Shown piece after piece: positions 45,895 to 54,130 of a stretch of 64,000 nucleotides of DNA. The position numbers and the translations under genes were made by a program. The stretch's first letter is position 1, and each line of letters starts with the position of its first letter. The notes beneath the pieces are model-generated. The model worked only from the letters and a program-made list of their open reading frames with translations. It had not been told where the DNA came from and made no database searches. Origin of the DNA: Serinibacter arcticus (lineage in GTDB: Bacteria > Actinomycetota > Actinomycetes > Actinomycetales > Beutenbergiaceae); NCBI RefSeq assembly GCF_003121705.1, contig NZ_PYHR01000002.1:3038001-3102000 (forward strand). The letters run 5' to 3'.

Positions 45895-47300
45895 AGCAGC
45901 CCGTCCCTGTCCGCGACCGACCGGCCGTCCAGCGACAGCACCTCGAGCACGACGTCCTCGTCCTCGTACCGCCCGGTGACCACCGCACCGCGCGAGGCGG
46001 CCAGCGCCGTCCGCAGCTCGCGCTGCGCCTCGTCGCCGCCGAGCGCGTAGCCCGTCACGGGGTGGCGCCAGTGGCAGCCGACGACGACCGCCCGGTCCGC
46101 CAGCGCGGGCGCGAGCCGCTCGAGGAAGCGTCGCAGCGTGGGCAGCGAGAAGTAGTACAGGACCTCCGACAGCACGACGAGGTCGAACGGCCCGGCGGGC
46201 ACGTCCGCGGTGACGTCGGCGACCTCGACGCTCAGCCCGTCCCGCTCGCCCAGCCGCTCGCGGGCGCTGGTGACGGCGGCCGGGGCGACATCGACGGCGA
46301 GCAGGTTCTCGCAGCGCTCCGCCAGCTCGGCCGTCAGCACGCCGATCGAGCAGCCGACCTCCCAGGCGCGGGCGAACCGGCGCCGGGGCAGCGCCGCGAG
46401 CGTGAGGGCGCGCTTGCGCTCCTCGTACCAGCGGCTGGTGAAGCCCCACGGGTCGTCGCGGCGCTCGTAGGTGGCGTCGAAGAACGCGGCGGTGACGTCG
46501 GCGCCGTCGCGCGCGTCGTCGCGGTCACGGGCGCCGTCCTCGTCGCGGACCTCGACGGGCGGCTCCGTCACCACGAAGGTGTCGACGCCGCGGCCGGTGA
46601 TGCGCCGCAGGTCGTGCGGTACGAGCGCGTCCGGGCCGGCCACCTGCGACGCGTGCGCGTCCAGGGCCCGCGACCGTCGCGCGGCCGCCTCCGGTCCGCC
46701 CGCGAAGGTCCGCAGCGTCTCCCAGGGCACCTCCGCCGTCGTCGGGTCGGCCCAGTGCCACATCCAGATCGGGTACTCCCACAGGGTCAGCCCGTGCCGG
46801 CGCGCGACCTCGCCCGCGATCTCGCCGAGCACGCGGTGGTCGCGGTGCCCGTCGCCGGACCACGGCGCCACGAGCGTGGTGACGGGCGTCCCCGCGACGT
46901 CGCGGTCGCGGACCAGCCGCTCCAGCCAGGTCCGGACGGCGTCGCGGTCCTCGCGCAGGCCGCCGTCGGGGAAGCGCAGGGTCACCAGGTCGGCACCGGG
47001 GGCGAGCTCCGCCACCGCCTCCCGCAGCTCGGCGGCCCGCCGCGAGGCGAGGCCGGGGTCGCGGGTGCCGTCCGCGCCGGGGGCGGCCGCACCGTCGGTG
47101 ACGACGACGACCGTCGGGGCCCGCCCGCGCAGCGCGAGCTCGGCGACGAGGTTGCCGGCGCCGAGGGTCTCGTCGTCGGGATGGGCCGCGAGCACGACGA
47201 CGCCACGGCCGGGCAGACCGAGCTCGGGCAGCGCGGCGAGCCGGGGGTCGCGGAGCCAGGTGCGCGCGGGGGTGCCCGGCTCCCGGGCGTCGAACGTCAC
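45891..47300 (-). CDS. Fusion: PIG-L N-deacetylase and NodS-like SAM methyltransferase
   Basis: A 469-residue bifunctional protein. The N-terminal LmbE/PIG-L domain (about residues 30-240) has the zinc motif VVVLAAHPDDETLGAG and SGDGHRDHRVLG. After an Asp/Arg-rich linker (about 250-275), the C-terminal methyltransferase (about 280-440) has the SAM motif WEVGCSIGVLTAELAERC and VVLSEVLYYFS, matching the NodS family. PIG-L enzymes remove N-acetyl groups from GlcNAc conjugates; NodS N-methylates the freed amine of Nod-factor precursors. Fusion implies consecutive deacetylation and methylation of one substrate (inference). GTG 47300 overlaps the upstream stop by 4 nt. High-GC codon use like its neighbours. 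Confidence 0.88.
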   Translation of the reverse strand: MTFDAREPGTPARTWLRDPRLAALPELGLPGRGVVVLAAHPDDETLGAGNLVAELALRGRAPTVVVVTDGAAAPGADGTRDPGLASRRAAELREAVAELAPGADLVTLRFPDGGLREDRDAVRTWLERLVRDRDVAGTPVTTLVAPWSGDGHRDHRVLGEIAGEVARRHGLTLWEYPIWMWHWADPTTAEVPWETLRTFAGGPEAAARRSRALDAHASQVAGPDALVPHDLRRITGRGVDTFVVTEPPVEVRDEDGARDRDDARDGADVTAAFFDATYERRDDPWGFTSRWYEERKRALTLAALPRRRFARAWEVGCSIGVLTAELAERCENLLAVDVAPAAVTSARERLGERDGLSVEVADVTADVPAGPFDLVVLSEVLYYFSLPTLRRFLERLAPALADRAVVVGCHWRHPVTGYALGGDEAQRELRTALAASRGAVVTGRYEDEDVVLEVLSLDGRSVADRDGLL

Positions 47301-48409
47301 CACGCCGACCCCTCCTGCCCGACGACGGCGGTGCCGAGCGAGACGGCCTCACGCCACGGGTGGTGCTGGCGCACGTAGATCGCGAGATCGGCGACGCGCT
47401 TGGCGTGCGCCTCCTCCTGGGTCAACGGCGCGGGGCCGAGCGCGTCGGCCGCCTCGCGCAGCACGACGTCGCAGGCGCGCGCCACGGTGGCGCGCACGCG
47501 CTTGGCCAGCACCCGGCCCTCGCCGGGCTCCGGCGGGGCGTCATCGCCGTCCACGTCGACGCCGTCCACGGCCGCGGCCCCCGCGGCGAGGGCGCGGCGG
47601 GCGTCGGCGAGCTGCTCGTCCAGGAGCCCGACGACGCCGATCAGTCGCTCGGCCCGCGCCTCAGGGGCCTGCCGCGCAGCCTCGAGCACGCGCCGGGCGA
47701 CACCGACGGCCCCGCCGTACCAGCACGCGGCGACGCCGATCCCGCCCCACCAGAAGCCCGGACGACCGAGGTACCAGCCGGGGGCGCCGACCGCGGCGGC
47801 CGGCGCGTCGTCGAACGCCACGGGCGTCGAGGGGATCTCGGCGAGCCCGCGGGAGACCCAGCCCTCACCCGCCACCGCGACCCCCGTCCCGCGCAGGTCG
47901 ACGGCGAACAGGCCCCGCTCGCCGTCGGGCAGGTGGGCGGTCACGAGGCCGCCCTCGAGGCTGCCGGCGAGCGAGCACCACGGCTTCACCCCCGTGAGGC
48001 GCCAGCCGCCGTCGCGCGGTGAGGCGGCCAGCCGCGTGCCGGGGGCCTCCGCGGCGTACACGCCCCACGTGCTCGCGGCGTCGAGGCCGGCGGGCAGGTC
48101 GACGGCGGGCCCCGGGGCGCCGTCTGCCGTCGGCGTGCGGGCCTGGTCGAGGATCGAGCGCGCGTCCAGCGTCGGCTCGAGGGCGCGGGCGACGGCGACG
48201 TCGCCGGCCGCGGTCGTGGCCAGCAGCTCCCACAGGGCGAGCGTCGAGCCGCCCCCGGTGAGGAAGCGGGGGCCGGTCCAGGTGCGGGCGACCTCGAGGG
48301 CGGCGGCCACGTCGAGCGGCGGCAGGTCGGAGGAGCCGAAGGGCGCGGGGGCGCCGAGGTGGACCCAGGCGGGGTCGGCGGGCGGGACGGGGGGATCGGG
48401 GTGCTGCAC
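47297..48409 (-). CDS. Acyl-CoA dehydrogenase family protein
   Basis: A 370-residue flavoenzyme of the acyl-CoA dehydrogenase fold: helical N-terminus, FAD-binding middle beta domain (GGWRLTGVKPWCSLAGSLEG, about residues 135-154; WVSRGLAEIPSTPVAFDDA) and a C-terminal helical bundle. It is slightly short, and the usual catalytic Glu region is not obvious, so oxidase, N-hydroxylase or modifying activities are possible. GTG 48409 has a strong Shine-Dalgarno (AAGGAG, 8 nt). First gene of the operon and divergent from a P450. In this setting it may prepare or modify an acyl chain for the amino-sugar product (inference). Confidence 0.85.
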   Translation of the reverse strand: MQHPDPPVPPADPAWVHLGAPAPFGSSDLPPLDVAAALEVARTWTGPRFLTGGGSTLALWELLATTAAGDVAVARALEPTLDARSILDQARTPTADGAPGPAVDLPAGLDAASTWGVYAAEAPGTRLAASPRDGGWRLTGVKPWCSLAGSLEGGLVTAHLPDGERGLFAVDLRGTGVAVAGEGWVSRGLAEIPSTPVAFDDAPAAAVGAPGWYLGRPGFWWGGIGVAACWYGGAVGVARRVLEAARQAPEARAERLIGVVGLLDEQLADARRALAAGAAAVDGVDVDGDDAPPEPGEGRVLAKRVRATVARACDVVLREAADALGPAPLTQEEAHAKRVADLAIYVRQHHPWREAVSLGTAVVGQEGSAW

Positions 48410-48587
48410 GGTCGGGCTCCTTCTGACGAGGACCGGGCGCGGTCCCGTCCGGCCCGCCCTGCCGTGGGACCGACGCGGAGGTGCTCCGGTCGTCCTTCGA
48501 TCTTGCGGGACGACCCGCCGCAGGGGAAGGACGGCGTCCCGGTGGGCCGATCTGGCCGACGGGGCCGCGACGTGCGACCGTGGTCGG

Positions 48588-49901
48588 ATGACCGCCACTC
48601 CCGCCGTCCTCGGTCCGATCGACACCGCCCGCGCGCTGTCGGTCCTCGCCCCGCTCGTCGCGCAGGGCGCGATCGTGCGTCGCCCCGCCGTCACGGCCTG
48701 GGCCGAACGCCACCAGGTGGACCGCAGGGGCGCGGCCACGCTGGCGGGGCTGCGCCGTCGGACCGGCGGTGGCCCCGCCGTCGTGCGGCTGCCCGGCCTG
48801 AGCCTCGCCGTCCTGCTCGACCCCGAGCACGTGGTGCGGGTCCTGGACGAGACGCCCTCGCCGTTCCGCGCCGACTCCCGCGAGAAGCGGGCGGCGCTGC
48901 ACAAGTTCCAGCCCGAGGCGGTGCTGGTGACCGAGCCCGCCGGGCGGGCCCCGAAGCGGGCCGCGAACGTCACGGCCCTCCAGCCGGGTCGCCCCCAGCA
49001 CGAGCTGGGGGCGGTGTTCGACGCGGCCGTGGACCGGGCGGTGGATCGGATGGCCACCCGGGCGCTCGCCGTCGGGCGCCTGGAGTGGGAGCCCTTCACG
49101 CAGGCGTTCGACAGCGCGGTGCGCGAGGTGGTGCTCGGTCCGGGCGCGGTCGACGACGTCGACCTCACCACCCGGTTGACCGACCTGCGCGCGGCCGCCA
49201 ACTGGGCCTTCCTCCTCCCCGATCGGCCCGTCGAGCGCGAGGAGTTCACCGCGCACCTGCGCTCCCGGGTCGAGGCGGCGCCGGCGGACGCCAGCCTCGC
49301 GGGGTTCTTCGGCGCGCGGACCGACGGTGATGCCACCGGCCAGGTGCCGCACTGGCTGTTCGCGTTCGACGCCGCCGGGGCCGCGGTCTTCCGCGCCCTC
49401 GCCGTCGCCGCGGCCCGTCCCGACCTGACGGCGGAGCTCGCCGCCGAGGCGCACCTGCCCGCCCCCGAGCGGCTCGTGGCGCGCGGGAGCGTGCTCGAGT
49501 CGGTGCGGCTCTGGCCGACGACGCTGGTCGTGCTGCGCGAGTCCGACTCGGCCACGACCTGGGGTGACGGCGAGCTGCCCGCCGGGACCGCCGTCGTCAT
49601 CGTGTCCTCGTTCTTCCACCGGGACTCGGGCCGGGTGCCGTTCGCGCACTCCTTCTCACCCCAGGTGTGGAACGACGGCCGGGCCGAGGCCGACCGGGCG
49701 CTCATCCCGTTCAGCACCGGGCCGGCGGGGTGCCCGGGTCGCGACGTCGTGGCCGCCGTCGCCGGGCGGTTCCTCGCCCGCAGCGTCGCCGAGCTGCGGC
49801 TCTCCTCGCCGCGATCGGTGCACCTGGCGCAGGACCCGTTGCCGTGGACGGTCGACCACTCCGGGCTGACGTTCGCCGCCGAGCGACGGAACGCCGCGTG
49901 A
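48588..49901 (+). CDS. Cytochrome P450
   Basis: A 437-residue soluble P450. The heme-thiolate loop is FSTGPAGCPGRDVV (Cys about residue 385) and the K-helix ExxR is ESVRLWP. The I-helix segment LFAFDAAGAAVFRAL lacks the usual (A/G)Gx(D/E)T acid-alcohol pair, which suggests peroxygenase-like or unusual oxygen activation. It needs redox partners that are not encoded nearby. Substrate unknown. ATG 48588 gives MTATPAVLGP. The stop overlaps the GTG of an SDR gene, so both probably act on one compound. Divergent from the acyl-CoA dehydrogenase operon across 178 bp with no recognised repeat. Confidence 0.92.
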   Translation: MTATPAVLGPIDTARALSVLAPLVAQGAIVRRPAVTAWAERHQVDRRGAATLAGLRRRTGGGPAVVRLPGLSLAVLLDPEHVVRVLDETPSPFRADSREKRAALHKFQPEAVLVTEPAGRAPKRAANVTALQPGRPQHELGAVFDAAVDRAVDRMATRALAVGRLEWEPFTQAFDSAVREVVLGPGAVDDVDLTTRLTDLRAAANWAFLLPDRPVEREEFTAHLRSRVEAAPADASLAGFFGARTDGDATGQVPHWLFAFDAAGAAVFRALAVAAARPDLTAELAAEAHLPAPERLVARGSVLESVRLWPTTLVVLRESDSATTWGDGELPAGTAVVIVSSFFHRDSGRVPFAHSFSPQVWNDGRAEADRALIPFSTGPAGCPGRDVVAAVAGRFLARSVAELRLSSPRSVHLAQDPLPWTVDHSGLTFAAERRNAA

Positions 49902-50740
49902 GCGCCGCCGGACGCCGGACCGTCGTCATCACCGGCGCCTCCGACGGGATCGGGGCCGCCGCCGCGCGGACCCGGGTCGCCGCGGGCGACCGCGTGCTGA
50001 TCGTGGGTCGCTCGCCCGGGAAGACGGCCGCCGTCGCCGCCGAGACGGGCGCCGAGGCGTTCGTCGCCGACTTCGCCCGCTTCGAGGACGTCCGACGGGT
50101 GGCGAGCGAGATCGCCGCCCGGGTCGAGTCGATCGACGTGCTCGCCAACAACGCCGGGGGAGTGTTCGGCGACCGCGAACCCACGGTGGACGGTCACGAG
50201 CGCACCTTCCAGGTGAACCACCTCTCCCCGTTCCTCCTGACGGAGCTGCTGCACGAGCAGCTCGTCGCGGGCGGCGCGAGCGTCGTGAACACCTCGAGCG
50301 TGGCGGCCGTGCGTTTCGGGGCCATCGACACGACCGACCTCGAGAACTCCCGCGGCTTCACCGCGACCCGGGCCTACGGCGACTCCAAGCTCGCCAACAT
50401 CCTCCACGTGCGCGGGTTGCACCACCGCTACGGCGGGAGGGGGATCTCCGCCGTCGCGTTCCATCCCGGGATGGTCGGCACGAGCTTCGCCGCGGGGTCG
50501 AAGAGCTGGTTCCGGCTGGTCTACCGGACGCCGCTGCGGCGGCTGTTCCTGATCAGCGCCGCCCAGGGCGGGACGACGCTGGACCACTTCATCGCCGGAC
50601 GGCCCGGCGTCGACTGGCAGTCCGGGGCCTACTACGACGAGCGGACGCTGGTGGCCCAGCCGCACCCGCAGGTGCGCGACGACGAGCTGGTCGAGGAGCT
50701 GTGGCGTCGCAGCGCGGCGATGGTGGGGCTGCCGGGCTGA
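49898..50740 (+). CDS. Short-chain dehydrogenase/reductase
   Basis: A 280-residue NAD(P)-dependent oxidoreductase. Cofactor motif TGASDGIG (about residues 12-19), NNAGG, NTSSVAA with catalytic Ser, and YGDSK (Y-x3-K) are intact. The overall pattern (retinol dehydrogenase/WW-oxidoreductase-like, with FHPGMVGTSFA) fits the classical/extended SDR group acting on hydrophobic alcohols or ketones. GTG 49898 overlaps the P450 stop by 4 nt (GTGA), so hydroxylation followed by oxidation is plausible (inference). Followed by a bulged hairpin terminator. Confidence 0.92.
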   Translation: MSAAGRRTVVITGASDGIGAAAARTRVAAGDRVLIVGRSPGKTAAVAAETGAEAFVADFARFEDVRRVASEIAARVESIDVLANNAGGVFGDREPTVDGHERTFQVNHLSPFLLTELLHEQLVAGGASVVNTSSVAAVRFGAIDTTDLENSRGFTATRAYGDSKLANILHVRGLHHRYGGRGISAVAFHPGMVGTSFAAGSKSWFRLVYRTPLRRLFLISAAQGGTTLDHFIAGRPGVDWQSGAYYDERTLVAQPHPQVRDDELVEELWRRSAAMVGLPG

Positions 50741-50760
50741 GGCCCGGAACCGACGGGCCT

Positions 50761-50788
50761 TGACTTCCCCGTCGGGGGCGGGGAGTCA
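50761..50788 (+). terminator. Hairpin terminator after SDR
   Basis: TGACTTCCCC (50761-50770) pairs with GGGGAGTCA (50780-50788) with one bulged T; located 20 bp after the stop. Confidence 0.55.
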
Positions 50789-51073
50789 TCTGGGAACTGC
50801 TCGATCACGGAGTGCGCGGTCGTCGTCGGGCGCGCGCACACTGGGGCCAACGGTCGGCTCGAGAAACGTGGTCGACCGCGCGGGACCGCGGCAGCAGCAG
50901 CAGCCGCGTTCACCGGTCGACGGGTGCGGTGCGCGCGCCGTCTCCGTTCGACAGGGTCCGGACGTCCCCGACGAGGTCGCCTCCCGCGACGTCACCATCC
51001 GTGACGACGACGCCTCGACGACGACCTCAGGGTCGATCTCGGCGTGCTCGGCGTACCGAGCAAGGAGAAACCC
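50789..51073 (+). promoter_or_regulatory. Non-coding leader of the 51-53 kb operon with hairpin at ribosome site
   Basis: No gene is supported in this gap. Its end has GCTCGG (51046-51051), loop CGTA, CCGAGC (51056-51061), a perfect stem abutting the Shine-Dalgarno AAGGAG (51062-51067) of ATG 51074. Stacking or melting of this hairpin could affect translation. No clear promoter could be fixed. Confidence 0.4.
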
Positions 51074-51811
51074 ATGAGCGATCCGTCCATCACACCTCCG
51101 CCCACCTACGGCAGCGTCCCGACGCCCGTGACCGGCCACGAGCCGGTCGCCCCCGGCGCCGTGCCGAGCACCACACCCATCCCCGTCGCCCCGTCGACGG
51201 GTCACCCCGGGTCGTCCGACTCCGGCGCCGGCGCAGCGGCCTCGGCCGCGAAGCAGGCCGCCTCCACGGTCAAGGACGAGGTCACCTCCGTGGCCTCCGA
51301 CGCCGCCGCGTCGGCCGGTGACGTCCTCGGCACCGCCAGGGACGAGGCCGCAAAGGTCGCCTCCGAGGCCAAGGACCAGGTCTCGACCCTGCTGCACGAG
51401 GCCACGGGCCAGCTCCGCTCGCAGAGCACCGCCGGCAAGGAGCGCGCGACGGTCGGTCTGCGCGGTGTCTCGGGCGAGCTCGCCTCGCTCGCCGACGCCA
51501 GCGAGGACCAGGGCATGGTCTCCGACCTCGCCCGCCAGGCGTCGCAGCGCCTCGACGGCGCTGCCGGGTGGCTCGAGGACCGCGACCTCGACGGCGTTCT
51601 CACGGACGTGCAGCGCTTCGCGCGTCGTCGCCCGTTCGCGTTCCTCGCGATCGCCGTCGGCGCCGGCGTCGTCGTGGGTCGCCTCACCCGCGCCCTCAAG
51701 GACGCACCGTCCGGTACGACGTCGGCGCACCGCACCCACGACGACGACGGCGCGAGCCTCGACGAGGCGTCCGTCACCCGCCTCGATCACGGGCGGCCGC
51801 CACACCGCTGA
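51074..51811 (+). CDS. Ala/Ser-rich membrane-associated protein, probable C-terminal frameshift
   Basis: A 245-residue protein. The N-terminus (1-55) is Pro/Thr-rich; about residues 60-150 are an amphipathic Ala/Lys/Asp repeat region (SAAKQAASTVKDEVTSVASD) resembling LEA/apolipoprotein-like helices; one membrane helix follows (FAFLAIAVGAGVVVGRLTRA, about 193-212). It ends at 51811, but the next 115 bp in the +1 frame are clearly coding (DEAFASPAFEPGAPAVPVT to PVRS) and stop exactly at the ATG of the next gene. A frameshift around 51790-51800 is therefore likely and the full protein would end at 51926. Operon with holin-X and DUF3618 genes. Probably envelope stress-related. Confidence 0.78.
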   Translation: MSDPSITPPPTYGSVPTPVTGHEPVAPGAVPSTTPIPVAPSTGHPGSSDSGAGAAASAAKQAASTVKDEVTSVASDAAASAGDVLGTARDEAAKVASEAKDQVSTLLHEATGQLRSQSTAGKERATVGLRGVSGELASLADASEDQGMVSDLARQASQRLDGAAGWLEDRDLDGVLTDVQRFARRRPFAFLAIAVGAGVVVGRLTRALKDAPSGTTSAHRTHDDDGASLDEASVTRLDHGRPPHR

Positions 51812-51925
51812 CGAGGCGTTCGCGTCCCCGGCGTTCGAGCCCGGCGCCCCGGCCGTCCCCGTGACCGACGGCGGCGAGCACGCCTGGGGCACGCCGGACG
51901 CCGGCACCGCGCCGGTGCGTTCCTG

Positions 51926-52393
51926 ATGACCGGGACCCCCGGCGCCCCTGGGGCACCCGGCCCGCTGCGGTCGCGATCGACGGCACCCGGGACCCCGGTG
52001 ACCCCCGTGTCGCCGGAGGACTCGCTCGGCACGATCGTCGGTCGTCTCACCGGTGACCTCTCGCAGCTCGTGCGCCAGGAGATCGCCCTGGCCAAGGCCG
52101 AGGTCACGCAGGACGTCACGCAGGCGGGGAAGGGTGCCGGCCTGCTCGCCGGTGCCGGCGTCGCCGGCCACTTCGTCCTGCTGTTCGTCTCGATCGCCGC
52201 CTGGTGGGGGCTGGGGTACGTCCTCGGCCACGCCTGGTCGGCCCTCGTCGTCGCGCTCGTCTGGGCGATCATCGCCGCCGTCCTGTACCAGCGCGGCCGC
52301 AAGGAGCTCGCCCGGACCCCGGGCCTGCCCCGCACCACGGAGACGGTGGCGAAGATCCCCGCCGCCCTCAAGGGACACCAGGAGACCTCATGA
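51926..52393 (+). CDS. Actinobacterial Holin-X (phage holin family) membrane protein
   Basis: A 155-residue protein with a Pro/Gly-rich N-terminus, the conserved amphipathic segment LSQLVRQEIALAKAEVTQDV (about residues 45-64), and two membrane helices (about 75-97 and 102-122). It belongs to the Holin_3_6 family, which despite its name is encoded in most actinobacterial chromosomes with DUF3618 genes and is not linked to phage here. Its role is unknown; membrane homeostasis under stress is suspected. ATG 51926 overlaps the upstream stop (TGATG), and its own stop overlaps the DUF3618 start. Confidence 0.9.
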   Translation: MTGTPGAPGAPGPLRSRSTAPGTPVTPVSPEDSLGTIVGRLTGDLSQLVRQEIALAKAEVTQDVTQAGKGAGLLAGAGVAGHFVLLFVSIAAWWGLGYVLGHAWSALVVALVWAIIAAVLYQRGRKELARTPGLPRTTETVAKIPAALKGHQETS

Positions 52394-52968
52394 CCACGAA
52401 CGACCCCGACCAGATCCGCGCCGACATCGACCGCACGCGCGAGCGGGTGGCCGCCGACGTCGACGTGCTCGGCGAGAAGGTCAGCCCGAGCGCGATCGCC
52501 TCGCGCCAGGGCGACAAGCTCCGCGGCCTCGCCTCCGGGGCGAAGGACGCCGTCTTCGGCACCGCGTCGGACGCCGGTGACGCGGTCGGCTCGGCCGCCT
52601 CGTCGGCGAAGCAGTCGCTGGGGGACACCCCCGGTGCCGTGAGGTCGACGGTCCAGGGCAACGCCCTCGCCGTCGGCGTCGTCGGGTTCGGTGTCGGGCT
52701 GCTGCTCGCGGCACTCGTCCCGGCCAGCCGCAAGGAGCAGGAGCTCGCCACCCGCCTCAAGGACAGCGATCAGCTGGACGAGGTCAAGGAGGGCGCCACG
52801 TCGGCGGCCCACGAGCTGCTCGACGTCGCGAAGACGTCGGCCCAGCACGTCGCCGAGAAGGCGAAGGAGGGTGCCGCCGTCGTCAAGGACGAGGGCGCGG
52901 GTGCCGCCGAGGACGTCGCCGCCAGCGCGCACGACTCGGCCGACGCCACACGGAGCTCGCTCTCCTAG
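52390..52968 (+). CDS. DUF3618 domain protein
   Basis: A 192-residue protein. The N-terminal DUF3618 signature DQIRADIDRTRERVAADVDV (about residues 7-26) is followed by LGEKVSPSAIASRQ, one membrane helix (LAVGVVGFGVGLLLAALVP, about 95-113) and an Ala/Lys/Glu-rich amphipathic tail (TSAQHVAEKAKEGAAVVKDE). The family is paired with holin-X throughout actinobacteria; function unknown. ATG 52390 overlaps the preceding TGA by 4 nt. A perfect 12-bp hairpin terminates the operon. Confidence 0.92.
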   Translation: MTTNDPDQIRADIDRTRERVAADVDVLGEKVSPSAIASRQGDKLRGLASGAKDAVFGTASDAGDAVGSAASSAKQSLGDTPGAVRSTVQGNALAVGVVGFGVGLLLAALVPASRKEQELATRLKDSDQLDEVKEGATSAAHELLDVAKTSAQHVAEKAKEGAAVVKDEGAGAAEDVAASAHDSADATRSSLS

Positions 52969-52979
52969 AGCTTCCGGAC

Positions 52980-53009
52980 GCGGCCCGCGTCGATCAGGAC
53001 GCGGGCCGC
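52980..53009 (+). terminator. Hairpin terminator after DUF3618 operon
   Basis: GCGGCCCGCGTC (52980-52991), loop GATCAG, GACGCGGGCCGC (52998-53009): perfect 12-bp stem, 11 bp after the stop. Confidence 0.88.
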
Positions 53010-53060
53010 AGCGCGGGGGCGATCAGCGGGGGGGCATCCGCCACGGACGAGAGGCCCGAC

Positions 53061-54026
53061 ATGTACCTGCACGTGCAACGACTCATCCACGACATCGTCT
53101 CCGACGAGCCCGATCCCGCAGCGGCCAACGCCCTCCAGGAGGGACTCGGCGGCCAGTTCGGCGAGATGCGGACGATGATGCAGTACCTGTTCCAGAGCAT
53201 GAACTTCCGCGGTGCCGCGGCCAAGCCGTACCGCGACCTGCTGCAGGGCATCGGCACCGAGGAGATCAGCCACGTCGAGCTCATCGGGACGACCATCTCG
53301 CGGCTGCTCGACGGCTCGCCGCGCTACAACGGCAAGAAGACCGATCCGCTGGACACCCCGGGTGCCGGTGGCGACGTCCCGCTCGCCCTGGCGCTCGACC
53401 AGGGCAACATCCACCACTACCTGGTGGCGGCCCAGGGCGCGCTGCCCGTCGACTCGGCGGGCAACCCGTGGAGCGGCAGCTACGTCTACAACTCGGGCAA
53501 CCTCGTGCTCGACCTGCTCTACAACCTCATGCTGGAGTCGACAGGTCGCCTGCAGAAGTGCCGGATCTACGAGATGACCGACAACAAGACGGCGCGCTCG
53601 ACGCTGGCCTACCTGATCGTCCGCGACCAGGCGCACGAGAACGCCTACGCCAAGGCGCTGGAGTCGCTCGGGGTCGACTGGGGCACGCTGCTGCCGATCC
53701 CGAAGACCAACGCGGAGAAGTTTCCCGAGGTGAAGAAGCTCGTCGACCTCGGGCTGCAGAGCAAGCAGTACACGTTCGACCTCACCGGGGCGTCCGAGGC
53801 CGGGAAGATCTTCCGCGGCATGTCGCCCTCCAACGACGGCACCGAGCTCGACGCCTCCGAGCAGGTGCCGGCCGGGGTGCCCATGACGATCGCCGACGAG
53901 CGCTACGAGGAGTTCGCCCCGGGTCTCGACCCGGAGCTGCTCGCGCTGATCCAGGCGACGGCGGACATCGAGCTCGCCGAGGCCGAGATGGTCTACGCAC
54001 CGGTGGCTCCGGCGTCGAAGAAGTAG
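53061..54026 (+). CDS. Manganese catalase
   Basis: A 321-residue non-heme catalase that dismutates H2O2 at a dimanganese centre inside a ferritin-like bundle. Metal ligands are visible in family positions: Glu of GGQFGEMRTMMQYLF (about residue 35), Glu and His of GTEEISHVELIG (about 70-76), Glu of NLMLESTGRLQKCRIYE and His of VRDQAHENAYAKAL. The C-terminal tail from about residue 260 is typical. It follows the membrane-stress operon after a terminator, so it has its own promoter in the short gap 53010-53060 or is read through. The protein is cytosolic. Ends with a strong hairpin. Confidence 0.95.
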   Translation: MYLHVQRLIHDIVSDEPDPAAANALQEGLGGQFGEMRTMMQYLFQSMNFRGAAAKPYRDLLQGIGTEEISHVELIGTTISRLLDGSPRYNGKKTDPLDTPGAGGDVPLALALDQGNIHHYLVAAQGALPVDSAGNPWSGSYVYNSGNLVLDLLYNLMLESTGRLQKCRIYEMTDNKTARSTLAYLIVRDQAHENAYAKALESLGVDWGTLLPIPKTNAEKFPEVKKLVDLGLQSKQYTFDLTGASEAGKIFRGMSPSNDGTELDASEQVPAGVPMTIADERYEEFAPGLDPELLALIQATADIELAEAEMVYAPVAPASKK

Positions 54027-54031
54027 CGGTC

Positions 54032-54067
54032 GAGGAGGGCCCGGGCCATCAGGTCCGGGCCCTCCTC
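54032..54067 (+). terminator. Hairpin terminator after Mn-catalase
   Basis: GAGGAGGGCCCGG (54032-54044) pairs perfectly with CCGGGCCCTCCTC (54055-54067), loop 10 nt. Confidence 0.88.
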
Positions 54068-54130
54068 CACGCCACCCTGGTCAGTCGCGCTCCGATCTTG
54101 CAGAGTGGAGGGACCGACCCGAGGAGAATC

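Noticed and set aside
51926-52393. Prophage remnant based on a phage holin family protein
   Set aside because: Holin-X with DUF3618 is a chromosomal pair in most actinobacteria; no endolysin, integrase or structural genes are nearby.
52980-53009. ANTAR target hairpin (six-base loop) after the DUF3618 gene
   Set aside because: The loop GATCAG lacks A at position 1 and G at position 4, there is no second tandem hairpin, and its position fits a terminator.
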